NCBI RefSeq assembly: GCF_001005295.1
Contig: NZ_LBMK01000002.1
Location: 250,408-314,407, forward strand
Direction: 5' to 3'
DNA from: Streptomyces yangpuensis
GTDB taxonomy: Bacteria; Actinomycetota; Actinomycetes; Streptomycetales; Streptomycetaceae
DNA: 64,000 bases
Shown one piece after another: positions 24,212 to 34,452 of the stretch (positions are counted from its first letter, which is position 1; every line of letters begins with the position of its first letter). The position numbers were made by a program, and so were the translations under genes. The notes below the pieces were generated by a model. That model was not told the DNA's origin and ran no database searches. It saw nothing but the letters and a program-made list of their open reading frames with translations.

Positions 24212-24793
24212 TCAGAACAGGGTGCGTTCGATACGGCTGAGCATCGCGCTCGTCCCGGGATCGCCGGCCGCTCCCGTCTCCCCGGGCGGGCCCGCGCCGT
24301 CCCGCCCCTCGGCGGCGCCGCCCATCCGCTGGGAGAGCAGGTAGGCGATGATCTCCGCCTCCTGTTCCTGCACGTCGTCGTAGGCGGCGCGCAGGAGCAT
24401 GTCGCGCACGAGTTCGGGGTCGAGGTTGGGGAAGAGCAGGCGGGCGGCCGTCTCGTCGAGCCCGCCGGCCCCGCGATGGCAGCAGATGATGTGGCCCAGC
24501 TCATGCAAGATGATGTGCTCCTGATGCGCGCTGGTGGTGTTGGCGTCGTAGAAGATCAGGTCCTCGTCGCGCGCGGCGACCCACATGCCGCACGGATGCG
24601 ACGAGGGCATCTGCAGCGGGACCAGGATGATGGGGCGGCCCCGCGCTTCGCCGAGGTGGCGGCACAGTTCGGCCACATCGGTCGCCTTCGGCAGGTCGAG
24701 TGCGGCGATCCGCTCGGCGCCGGCCTTCCGGAGCTTCTTGAGCCGGCTGCGGCGGTCCTGGTCCGCCGACCGCTCCTTCCTGGCGCCTCTCAT
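24212..24793 (-). CDS. ImmA/IrrE-type metallopeptidase, 193 aa
   Basis: A short zinc metallopeptidase of the ImmA/IrrE type. The HELGH motif (97-101) is followed by a downstream helix QEQEAEIIAYLLSQRM, where the third zinc-ligand Glu is expected. In known systems such peptidases cleave a partner XRE repressor to induce genes, for example in ICEBs1 and in the Deinococcus DdrO/IrrE pair. The gene overlaps the stop of an XRE regulator gene by ATGA, giving exactly that two-gene arrangement. The C-terminal ~35 residues are Gly/Pro-rich and look disordered. It is convergent with the KS gene. Confidence 0.87.
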   Translation of the reverse strand: MRGARKERSADQDRRSRLKKLRKAGAERIAALDLPKATDVAELCRHLGEARGRPIILVPLQMPSSHPCGMWVAARDEDLIFYDANTTSAHQEHIILHELGHIICCHRGAGGLDETAARLLFPNLDPELVRDMLLRAAYDDVQEQEAEIIAYLLSQRMGGAAEGRDGAGPPGETGAAGDPGTSAMLSRIERTLF

Positions 24794-25242
24794 TCGGGGC
24801 CGGAGGAGTCGTCGACCGGCGGAAGGCCCTGCAACTGCCGGTACTGGTCCATGATGGCCGTGATGGCCTGGAGGTTCTCCTTCTTCATCCCGGCCGCCCG
24901 CATGGCGATGGCGCGGACCCCCGACTGTCGCAGGGCCTCGATGGCGGCGAGTTCGCCGAGGACCGACTCGGCGACCTTGTCGTCGAAGAAGTACGCGACC
25001 GACACGCCGAAGAAGCGGGCGAGGGCGGCGAGGAGGTCGGGTGAGGGATTGGACCGCTTGCCGGTGCGCAGCTGCGACAAGTACACGCCGCCGACCTTGA
25101 GTTCGGGATTGACCCGCTTCAGTTCCTCCGCGACCTCGGCGTTGGTCCAGTGCCGGCCCTTGGGGCGGACCGTCCTGAACAGGTCGTCGAGGCGTACTGC
25201 GAGCAGGGGCCGGTCATCGCCCTCGGTGTCGGTCTCCGTCAT
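24790..25242 (-). CDS. XRE-family helix-turn-helix regulator, 150 aa
   Basis: A Cro/CI-like DNA-binding protein. The HTH lies at about residues 25-78: NAEVAEELKRVNPELKVGGVYLSQLRTGKRSNPSPDLLAALARFF (here quoted only to show the helix-turn-helix order; the recognition part is VYLSQLRTGKRSNP). The C-terminal helical part (ESVLGELAAIEALRQSGVRAIAMRAAGM) probably mediates dimerisation. It resembles actinobacterial XRE proteins that pair with ImmA-like peptidases. ATG at 25242 follows GGAAGG. Upstream are an 8-bp palindrome at 25271-25289 and two direct repeats that could be its operators. Confidence 0.88.
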   Translation of the reverse strand: MTETDTEGDDRPLLAVRLDDLFRTVRPKGRHWTNAEVAEELKRVNPELKVGGVYLSQLRTGKRSNPSPDLLAALARFFGVSVAYFFDDKVAESVLGELAAIEALRQSGVRAIAMRAAGMKKENLQAITAIMDQYRQLQGLPPVDDSSGPE

Positions 25243-25270
25243 GGTGAACCTTCCTCCCGTCACCTCCCCG

Positions 25271-25289
25271 GTATAGCCCTTGGCTATAC
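25271..25289. promoter_or_regulatory. perfect palindrome gtatagcc-ctt-ggctatac
   Basis: Exact 8-bp arms surround a 3-nt centre, 29 bp upstream of the XRE start codon. It is a strong candidate autoregulatory operator for the XRE protein. Confidence 0.6.
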
Positions 25290-25303
25290 GTCACTTTCCC
25301 AGA

Positions 25304-25369
25304 ATAGCTGTCAGTTGACAATTGGCCTGGACTCCGCCAACGTTGGGTCTCGCCGATAGCTGTCAGCTA
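25304..25369. promoter_or_regulatory. duplicated atagctgtcag element with inner palindromes
   Basis: The 11-mer atagctgtcag occurs at 25304-25314 and again at 25356-25366, 52 bp apart (about five helical turns). Copy 1 runs into tgtca-gt-tgaca, which contains a TTGACA -35-like hexamer on the plus strand. Copy 2 forms tagct-gtc-agcta. The paired spacing suggests cooperative binding by one regulator. Confidence 0.5.
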
Positions 25370-25379
25370 ACGCGACTCA

Positions 25380-25537
25380 CGGGGGAAACGGGGTCGGGTT
25401 GCTGGGGGCATCGGACTGGCCCGGCCCTCGGGGGATGGGCCGGGCCAGTCCGGGCGGAAGCCACCCGTCCGGCCCGAGGAAACACGGGGGAACGGGAGGT
25501 GCCCGCCCGGTTTGACGGGGGATGCAAACCGGGCGGG
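25380..25537. other. hairpin-rich intergenic region with four CGGGGGA motifs
   Basis: Two perfect hairpins, 25413-25451 (15-bp stem, loop tcgggggat) and 25502-25537 (13-bp stem, loop acgggggatg), have unrelated stems but share CGGGGGAT in the loop. The 7-mer CGGGGGA also occurs singly at 25380-25386 and 25485-25491, giving four copies in 143 bp. The hairpin at 25502-25537 lies just after the MAB_1171c-type gene's stop and can serve as its terminator. The repeated exposed G-run (C-run on the other strand) could also mark a small structured RNA. Confidence 0.5.
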
Positions 25538-25542
25538 AGCTC

Positions 25543-26718
25543 TCAACTCGCCTTACCGAGCTTACTGTAGGCGGCGGCAACCTGGGTGAGCCATGCGACT
25601 TCCGCCATGAAGTTGTCCGTGTCGCGGTCGTCGAAATCCCCCGCGTCCTTGCTGTGGTCGGGGACGCTCCCGGCCCGCTTCGCCCGCAGGGCCTGCCTGA
25701 TCTGCGCCGCTTCGGCGAACGCCTGCCGCGCCTCCGCCCCCGCGTCACCGGCCGCCCCGCTGCCCGCCGCCCCGCCGGGACCGTCGGACGTGTGCGTGTC
25801 GCGGTCGATGTAGGGCCTCAAGTCCCGCCAACCGTCGCGGATTTCGACCACCCGGCGGTGCAGACGGTAGTTGAGGTCGGAGACCGAGGCCCCCGGCGGC
25901 TCCAGCGCGATGTCGGGCGATGCCTCGTACAGATCCCGCCACAGTGGGTGCAGCGCCCGGTAGGAACGGTAGCTGCGGGCCCATTCCGCCAGCCGGGAAA
26001 CCGGCGGCCCCCAGAGGGAGTTGATCAGGCTGAGGGAGAGGATCACGATCCCCGAGGCGCTGAAGATGTTCGAGGCGAGCTTCCAGACGCCGATGTCCAC
26101 CCCGGCCGCCGCGGTCAGGATGTTGACCGTACGGGCCGTGCAGTAGAGGAACAGCACGACCGCGGCGACCGACAGCATCCGCAACGCCTGCCGCAGCGAG
26201 GCGTTGTCGGTCATCCGGGCGTACGGGCCGCACTGACGGTAGATCGTCACGCACGGCACCGCCTGGGACACGATGAAGACCAGGAGGTAGGTGAGCAGCA
26301 GCGGTCTGCTGGTGCCGTCGAAGTCGGACATCGGCCGGCCGGGGCCGTCCGCCAGGAAGAACAGGACCGTCAGCAGCACGTCGAGGACGATGCCGGTGAT
26401 CAGCCAGTACCGGGTGCCGCGGGCCGCCGCCTCGTCCGTGGCCGCCCACCGCAGCAGGATGATCTGCGCCGCCACGCAGAAGGCGACGGCGGCGAGGTGC
26501 ATGATCAGGACGGCCAGGTTGCCGATGCCGAAGAGGCTGCCCCCGCCCATGGCGACGGCACCCATGGTGAAGGTCAGGCACTGCAGTAGGAGGGTGGCGA
26601 TCAGCGCGCGGTAGGCGCTGTCCCGCCAGCTGCGCCGGGCCTGGGAGAGGCGGTAGAGGAGCGCGGCGTACGAGGAGAACGCCGCTATGGCGAAGCAGAG
26701 GGTACGGATGGCAGTCAC
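25543..26718 (-). CDS. MAB_1171c-type (DUF6545) membrane protein, 391 aa
   Basis: An integral membrane protein. The first ~240 residues contain about seven hydrophobic segments (CFAIAAFSSYAALLYRL, ALIATLLLQCLTFTMGAVAM, LAVLIMHLAAVAFCVAAQIILL, YWLITGIVLDVLLTVLFFL, LLLTYLLVFIVSQAVPC, LSVAAVVLFLYC, IFSASGIVILSLSLINSLWG). These are followed by a soluble C-terminal part (HPLWRDLYEASPDIAL, typical of the family; then YRLHRRVVEIRDGWRDLRPYI). The family is annotated as a putative transporter, without a known substrate. GTG at 26718 lies one base after the stop of the small upstream gene. In actinobacteria this family often sits beside XRE and ImmA-like genes, as here. Confidence 0.82.
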   Translation of the reverse strand: MTAIRTLCFAIAAFSSYAALLYRLSQARRSWRDSAYRALIATLLLQCLTFTMGAVAMGGGSLFGIGNLAVLIMHLAAVAFCVAAQIILLRWAATDEAAARGTRYWLITGIVLDVLLTVLFFLADGPGRPMSDFDGTSRPLLLTYLLVFIVSQAVPCVTIYRQCGPYARMTDNASLRQALRMLSVAAVVLFLYCTARTVNILTAAAGVDIGVWKLASNIFSASGIVILSLSLINSLWGPPVSRLAEWARSYRSYRALHPLWRDLYEASPDIALEPPGASVSDLNYRLHRRVVEIRDGWRDLRPYIDRDTHTSDGPGGAAGSGAAGDAGAEARQAFAEAAQIRQALRAKRAGSVPDHSKDAGDFDDRDTDNFMAEVAWLTQVAAAYSKLGKAS

Positions 26719-26719
26719 G

Positions 26720-26953
26720 TCAGTGGTCGTCCTCGCCCAGCGGGACCACGATCCCGGCGGTCTCGGCCGCCACGGCGACGGCATGGTCGAAGTCGGCGGC
26801 CTCCACTGCGGTGACGGCCAGTCCGCAGTCGCGGGCCACGGCGTCCAGGGACAGCCCCGACGCCCCCAGCTTCACCAGGTGTTGACGTGCGGTGTCCTTG
26901 ACCACTGCCGGCAGCGCCGTGTCGTCGGTCGGGTTCGGTGCGGGAACGTCCAT
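26720..26953 (-). CDS. small HTH-like protein, 77 aa
   Basis: A short acidic protein. Residues ~20-52 (DTARQHLVKLGASGLSLDAVARDCGLAVTAVE) resemble the helix-turn-helix of TetR-type regulators, without a ligand-binding domain. It is probably a small regulator or modulator of the membrane protein encoded immediately downstream: its stop and the next GTG are separated by one base. ATG at 26953. Confidence 0.65.
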   Translation of the reverse strand: MDVPAPNPTDDTALPAVVKDTARQHLVKLGASGLSLDAVARDCGLAVTAVEAADFDHAVAVAAETAGIVVPLGEDDH

Positions 26954-27086
26954 GCCGGAACCGTACCCGCGGACGATCGCGCGGGCAGCCGAGTCGCCCG
27001 AACACCCGTGCCATCCGCCGTGATCCGGCCACGGCGGATGGGCGGAAGGCCGGTACGGGTCACATCCCGGGGCCTGCGTCAGGGTG

Positions 27087-27116
27087 CCCCGCCCGGCCCG
27101 CACGGGCCGGGCGGGG
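27087..27116 (-). terminator. perfect 14-bp hairpin after the galactose oxidase gene
   Basis: Arms ccccgcccggcccg (27087-27100) and cgggccgggcgggg (27103-27116) are exact reverse complements with a 2-nt loop, 11 nt beyond the stop at 27128. Confidence 0.85.
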
Positions 27117-27127
27117 GTGCTTGCGCG

Positions 27128-29683
27128 TCAGGAAACGGTCACGAACTGCCCGATGCTCGGCACCCCCTGGGCGTCGAGGGCGAAGAGCATGTACGTCCCC
27201 GGCAGTACCACACCGGTGTCGGAGGGGATCGACACGGTGTACGCACCCGTTCCCGCGGGCGCGGACACGAGCGGCACCCGCCGCTGGTCGTTGTCGGTGG
27301 AGTGGGTCGCGGCCGCGGCCCGCATCAGGACGAACGACGCCACCGACTTGTCGGTGCTCACCGTCAGCTGCGCACCCGGAGCCGCCCTCGGGGGCACGCC
27401 CCCGGTGATCGCGGGCCGCGGTTTGGGCGTACCGTCCGCGCTCAGCAGGTAGGGCGGTGTGAAGACGGCCCCGTCGGGATGGTTGGTCGCGCAGTCGCCG
27501 CACAGGCCGCCGCCACCGGAGAAGACCCGGCCGTCCGGCAGCAGGTTGGCCACGCTGTGGTAGTTGCGCGGGACGGCCATGGAGGCGAGCGGGGTGAACC
27601 TGCCGGTCGCCGGGTCCCACAGTTCGGGCGTCAGGACCGAGGTGGCGTCGCTGAACGGCACCGGATAGGCCTGGCCGCCGAAGACGGCCACCTTGCCGTC
27701 CGGCAGGACGACGCTGTTGCTGAACGCGCGGGGGTGCTCCATGTCCCCGGTGCGCGCCGCCTGGACCTGGCTGCCCGAGATGCCGACGGTGTACGCCCGC
27801 TGCGTGGCGGGGGAGTCCTGGTAGGCCGGGGAGCCGCCCAGCGTGACCAGCTTGCCGATGTCGTACGGGACGGCGTTGCCGGTCATGGCGTCCTGGCTGT
27901 CGGCGCGGGTGCCGGCGGGCGTGACGGAGCCCTGGCCGCTGGTCGAGATCCAGTTCATCTGCTTGCTCGGCCCCAGCTGCAGGACCTTGCCGCCCGAAGT
28001 GGCGTGCAGCCACATGTGGTTGTCGGCGCGGTAGGGGCCCGCCGGATCGGCGGTCAGCGCCTTGGACGCGGGAACACCCGGCAGCGAGCGCCATGTACGG
28101 GTGTCCGGCGACCAGACCTCACCGGCCTTGTCGGTGCTCGCGTTGCCGCTCCAGGACCCGCCGAGGACGAAGGCCTCACCGGTGGAGAGCAGCGTCATGG
28201 CCTGGTAGCCGCGGGCGATGTTCATACTGGTGGTCGCGGACCAGGAGTCGGTGGCAGGGTCGTAGATGCTGGCCTTCTCCGCGTTGCTGCCGCCGGTGAC
28301 CAGGACCCGGCCGTCCGCCAGCATGGCTATGCCGGGGCAGAACATGTCGTGGCCGGTGTTGTCGATGCGGCGCTGGGTGACCTTGCCCGTCTTCAGGTCC
28401 AGGATCGCCGTCTGGGTGTAACCGTTGCTGCCGCCGAAGCGGTCGACGGCGTACGCGGACCAGGCGAGCAGCTTGTCCCCGGGCAGGGCGGCGGTGGCCA
28501 CGGGCACCAGCGGGAAGCCGATGATCCGGCCCCAGGACCCGTGCACGGCGGGGCTGGCCGGCCCGCTCAGGCGTATCTCGCCCGCCGAGGTCCACGGTCC
28601 GCGGCCGCCGGCCTCACTGGTCACCGTCAGGCGTATGTACCGGGTGTGCTCGGCGCGGGTGAAGGTGGCCGTCTTGACGGTGTCGTCGTCCCGCCAGGTG
28701 CCGGACGCCACCGAAGAGCCGAAGGAGATGCCGTCGGTGCTGGTCGCGACGGTGTATGCGCCCGCGCGCCCGTTGGGACCGTCACCGCGGGGATGGTAGA
28801 CGAGCGCGGAGACGACCGCTGAGCGGTGCATGTCGATGGTGATGCTGTGCGGCAGGGGAGCCGGGGTGCCGCTCCACTTGCTGTGCCAGATGGTGTTGGC
28901 GTTGCCGTCCAGGACATTGGCGGCGCGGCCGTTCTCGCCGGTGGTCTCCTCGTCGCTCGCCGTCGCCGTCCAGCCGGACCGGGACAGGTCGACGGTGGCG
29001 GCGGGGGTGCCGGGGTCGCCCAGCAGGTCGATCTCGGCGGCGGAGGTCCACGGCCCGCGGTTGCCGGCCTCGGTGATCGCCGTCAGCCGGACGAACCGGG
29101 CGCCCGTCGGGGCGAAGCCGAGGGTCTTGGCGGTGGCGTCGTCCGCGAGGGTTCCGGTGGCGACGGGGGTTCCCCAGTTCTGCCCGTCCGCGCTGATGCT
29201 GATGGCGTACTCGCCGACACGGCCGTTGGCCCCGCCCGCCCGCGGGCGGTAGACGAGCGCGGAGACGACCGCCGTGCGGTGCATGTCGATGGTGATGTTG
29301 TGCGGCAGGGGAGCCGCGGTGGCGGTCCACTTGCTGTGCCAGATGGTGTTGGCGTCACCGTCGAGGACGTTGGCGGCGCGGCCGTTCTCGCTGGTGGTCT
29401 CCTCGTCGCTGGCCGTCGCCGTCCAGCCGGCCCGGTCCAGGACGGGAGCCGCCGGCTCCATGGCGTTCGCCGGTGCGACGCCGTGGTGCGGCGACTGCAC
29501 CGCCGCCTGCTGGTCGGTGGGCACGGGCGCGGCCCGCGGTCCCGGGGTGCGGCCGGCCGCCGCGGTGCTCGTGACCCCGAGCCACGGCGTCAGGCCGATC
29601 AGCACGGAACCGAGGGCGAAGGCTATGAGCAGGTGGGAGCGGCGTAACAGGCGGGTGAGCGCGCGGGAGCGCCTGGACTGCAA
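27128..29683 (-). CDS. secreted galactose oxidase-like copper radical oxidase with two F5/8C domains, 851 aa
   Basis: An extracellular copper radical oxidase. A long signal peptide (basic MQSRRSRALTRLLRR, then LLIAFALGSVLIGL) is followed by two discoidin/F5-8C carbohydrate-binding domains (~70-200 and ~205-345), nearly duplicates of each other. Then comes a seven-bladed kelch domain and a C-terminal DUF1929 domain. The Fusarium galactose oxidase active site is preserved: Cys in MFCPGIAM (Tyr-Cys partner), Tyr in ARGYQAMTL, Trp in LGGSWSG, Tyr-His in RNYHSVANLLPDGRV and His in THSTDNDQRR. It should oxidise a primary alcohol of a sugar or glycan to an aldehyde with H2O2 release. The start is TTG at 29683, supported by AGGAGG 5 nt upstream. 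Confidence 0.9.
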   Translation of the reverse strand: MQSRRSRALTRLLRRSHLLIAFALGSVLIGLTPWLGVTSTAAAGRTPGPRAAPVPTDQQAAVQSPHHGVAPANAMEPAAPVLDRAGWTATASDEETTSENGRAANVLDGDANTIWHSKWTATAAPLPHNITIDMHRTAVVSALVYRPRAGGANGRVGEYAISISADGQNWGTPVATGTLADDATAKTLGFAPTGARFVRLTAITEAGNRGPWTSAAEIDLLGDPGTPAATVDLSRSGWTATASDEETTGENGRAANVLDGNANTIWHSKWSGTPAPLPHSITIDMHRSAVVSALVYHPRGDGPNGRAGAYTVATSTDGISFGSSVASGTWRDDDTVKTATFTRAEHTRYIRLTVTSEAGGRGPWTSAGEIRLSGPASPAVHGSWGRIIGFPLVPVATAALPGDKLLAWSAYAVDRFGGSNGYTQTAILDLKTGKVTQRRIDNTGHDMFCPGIAMLADGRVLVTGGSNAEKASIYDPATDSWSATTSMNIARGYQAMTLLSTGEAFVLGGSWSGNASTDKAGEVWSPDTRTWRSLPGVPASKALTADPAGPYRADNHMWLHATSGGKVLQLGPSKQMNWISTSGQGSVTPAGTRADSQDAMTGNAVPYDIGKLVTLGGSPAYQDSPATQRAYTVGISGSQVQAARTGDMEHPRAFSNSVVLPDGKVAVFGGQAYPVPFSDATSVLTPELWDPATGRFTPLASMAVPRNYHSVANLLPDGRVFSGGGGLCGDCATNHPDGAVFTPPYLLSADGTPKPRPAITGGVPPRAAPGAQLTVSTDKSVASFVLMRAAAATHSTDNDQRRVPLVSAPAGTGAYTVSIPSDTGVVLPGTYMLFALDAQGVPSIGQFVTVS

Positions 29684-29814
29684 TCTGACCTCCTGGGGCG
29701 AACCGGTATGCCCCGTAGAACATAGTCAGAGCGGTTACAACTCGTGTGTGAATATGCAGAGTTGGCGGGAATGCGTGCCGGCGCCGCAGCCGGGGGAGCC
29801 CGGGTGCCCGGGCG

Positions 29815-31440
29815 TCAGGACAGGCCGTCCCAGAAACCGAGGCGGTGCTCCCGGCGGTAGTCGACAGGACCGGTCCGCCCCGGCGCCAGCGACTGCGTGT
29901 ACGGCCGGTCCGTACGGTGGGGGAGCCAGCCGGGCAGGCCGGCTCCCCGCGGCGCCCCGGTACGGGCGAACGCCGCCCAGTAACCGGTCATCACGGCCGA
30001 CAGGCCGCGTTGCGCCTGAGTGAACCGCGGCTGCGCCGCCGCGTCCTCGAACAGGTACGGGACGTCACCGGCATGGAAGGCCCCGAAGTCGAAGCCACCC
30101 GGCAGCGGGAGGAACATCGGCGCGTCGCGGTCGGCGAACTCGTAGGCGTACACGGGCACATGCGGTGCGAGCGCGTCGTGCTGGGCCTGGGTGCCGCGCG
30201 CCCACATCCGGTCGGTGACCACCGCTGCCCACGCCAGAGCGGGGGACGCGAAGGCGCCCGGCGGGTACGCGGCCCGCACCCGCGCCGCGGCCGCCGCGCC
30301 GAACGCGGTGCGCAGCGCACGGTCGTAGTCCGCCGCGGTGAAGGGCCGGCCGGCCGCGTCGTACGTCATCCCCACGAAGGTGCGGTGCTCGTCGCGGGTG
30401 GCACCGGACAGGACGGGCACCCGGTGGAATCGTCCGGCCCGCAGAGCCGCGGGCGGCAGCTCGGGCAGCGTGGTGTTGCCGTACCCGAATGCCTGGAAGG
30501 CGTTCATGATGTACGGCACGTCGAGGATCCTGCGGACGGGCAGGGCGCGCAGGCAGACGAGGGTGCGCTCCGGCCGGTCGTCGCCACAGCCCAGGGAGGC
30601 GGTCATCGCCCGGGTGATGTCCTCCATCTCCCGTCCGGTCCGCCAGACGTACCACGGATATCCCGGCACGCCCGGCCCCATCGCACCGGCCGGCATGTCC
30701 ATCATCCCCTCACCGCTGGCCATGACGGCGCGGTGGAACAGACCCGCCGAGGCGGGCGAGGTCAGGTGCCCGGCGACGGCCGACGCCCCGAAGGACACAC
30801 CGGCGACGGTGACGTTGCCCGGATCGCCGCCGAAGGCCCGCGCGTTCCTCCGTACCCACTCCAGGGCGGCCCGCTGGTCCTGCAGGCCGAAGGTGCCGGA
30901 GCCCTCCAGCCCCGGCAGGGCCAGGCCGCCGAAGACGCCGAGCCGGTAGTTGACGGTGACGACCACCAGGCCGCGCGCGGCCAGCCGGCGCCCGTCGAAG
31001 AAGGAGCCGCCGCCCACGGCTCCGTCGCCGTGGATCCAGACCAGTACGGGTGCGGCCCGCCGCCGGTCCGCCACCGGCGGCGTCGTCACGTTCAGGACCA
31101 GGCAGTCCTCCTCCGTACTGGAGATCCGCGCGTACGGCGAGGGCACCTGCGGACACAGCGGCCCCGTCGCGGTCGCGTCCCGCACTCCCTGCCACGGGGT
31201 TACGGGACGGGGCGGCGCCCACCGGTGCCGCCCCGCGGGGGCGCCCGCGTACGGGATGCCCCGGAAGACCAGGTGCGGGCCCGACCGCACACCGCGGACC
31301 GGACCGGCGTCCGTACGCACGGTCTCGCCGACCGGCGCCGGCCCCGGCGTACAGCCGAGCGGCGCGGACACCGCGGAGGCGAGGGCCAGGGTGCAGGCCG
31401 CCGCCACGAGGGAACGGCGGGGGGATCGGCGATGCGTCAC
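29815..31440 (-). CDS. secreted type B carboxylesterase/lipase, 541 aa
   Basis: An alpha/beta hydrolase of the carboxylesterase B (COesterase) family. A signal peptide (RRSLVAAACTLALASAVSA) is followed by the family signature EDCLVLNV (111-118). The oxyanion-hole region is IHGDGAVGGGSF (usual HGGG altered to HGDG), and the nucleophile is Ser216 in GVSFGASAV, where the family norm is GESAG. The His region lies late, in FGAFHAGDVPYLF. It probably hydrolyses an ester outside the cell; substrate unknown. It is separated from the oxidase gene by 131 bp without an obvious feature. Confidence 0.88.
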   Translation of the reverse strand: MTHRRSPRRSLVAAACTLALASAVSAPLGCTPGPAPVGETVRTDAGPVRGVRSGPHLVFRGIPYAGAPAGRHRWAPPRPVTPWQGVRDATATGPLCPQVPSPYARISSTEEDCLVLNVTTPPVADRRRAAPVLVWIHGDGAVGGGSFFDGRRLAARGLVVVTVNYRLGVFGGLALPGLEGSGTFGLQDQRAALEWVRRNARAFGGDPGNVTVAGVSFGASAVAGHLTSPASAGLFHRAVMASGEGMMDMPAGAMGPGVPGYPWYVWRTGREMEDITRAMTASLGCGDDRPERTLVCLRALPVRRILDVPYIMNAFQAFGYGNTTLPELPPAALRAGRFHRVPVLSGATRDEHRTFVGMTYDAAGRPFTAADYDRALRTAFGAAAAARVRAAYPPGAFASPALAWAAVVTDRMWARGTQAQHDALAPHVPVYAYEFADRDAPMFLPLPGGFDFGAFHAGDVPYLFEDAAAQPRFTQAQRGLSAVMTGYWAAFARTGAPRGAGLPGWLPHRTDRPYTQSLAPGRTGPVDYRREHRLGFWDGLS

Positions 31441-31551
31441 CCGTCAAGCCTTCCGCGCGGCGCCCCGACCGCCCCGCGTACGCGCCGTGCGCGACCTGAT
31501 CGGACGCGGCCTCCGCGCCCTCCGCGGCTCGCACGGTTTCCGCGGAGGCGG

Positions 31552-33936
<2,385 letters not shown>

Positions 33937-34028
33937 GCTGGGCGTTTCTCCATCCGTGGGGGCGGGCCGCGGTCGCGTTCACGCCGGGTGACGCGAAGGT
34001 GACCGCGGCCGTGGTGGGCGGGGCGGCG

Positions 34029-34442
34029 CTACTGCCTGCGGGGCTGGTTGAAGCGGAGCATGTTGCCCGCCGGGTCGCGGAAGGCACAGTCGCGGACACC
34101 GTACGGCTGGTCGATCGGCTCCTGCATGACCTCGCCGCCCGCCGCCCGGATGCGTTCGAAGGTGGCGTCGACGTCGTCCGTGGAGAAGATCACGCCCCGC
34201 AGCATGCCCTTGGCCAGCAGCTCGGCCATCGCCTGCCGGTCCGCGGCGGGCGCGCCGGGGTCGGCGAGCGGCGGTTCGAGGACGATCTCGACGTCCTGCG
34301 AGGGCGAGCCCACGGTCACCCAGCGCATCCCCTCGAACCCGACGTCGTTGCGCACCTCCAGGCCGAGGACGTCGCGGTAGAACGCGATCGCCTTGTCGTG
34401 GTCGTCGACTGCGATGAAGCACTGCGAGAGGTTGATGTTCAT
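34029..34442 (-). CDS. VOC-family protein, 137 aa
   Basis: A glyoxalase/bleomycin-resistance-fold protein: MNINLSQCFIAVDDHDKAIAFYRDVLGLEV opens the fold (quoted in two parts: MNINLSQCFIAVDD, then HDKAIAFYRDVLGLEV), with GVIFSTDDVDATFERIRAAGGEV in the second half and DCAFRDPAGNMLRF near the end. It ends with basic QPRRQ. The start at 34442 lies 10 nt after the stop of an AraC-type regulator, so it is in one operon with it and may carry the function that regulator controls. Confidence 0.88.
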   Translation of the reverse strand: MNINLSQCFIAVDDHDKAIAFYRDVLGLEVRNDVGFEGMRWVTVGSPSQDVEIVLEPPLADPGAPAADRQAMAELLAKGMLRGVIFSTDDVDATFERIRAAGGEVMQEPIDQPYGVRDCAFRDPAGNMLRFNQPRRQ

Positions 34443-34452
34443 GGCTCCGACG

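Noticed and set aside
20683-24504. Very long minus-strand open frame (over 1200 codons) opposite the KS gene
   Set aside because: It is a shadow created by high GC: it has no protein motifs, while the plus strand carries intact KS, ACP and OAS motifs.
25271-25370. Palindromes considered as phage attachment sites
   Set aside because: No integrase, tRNA or flanking duplicate is present; regulator operators explain them better.
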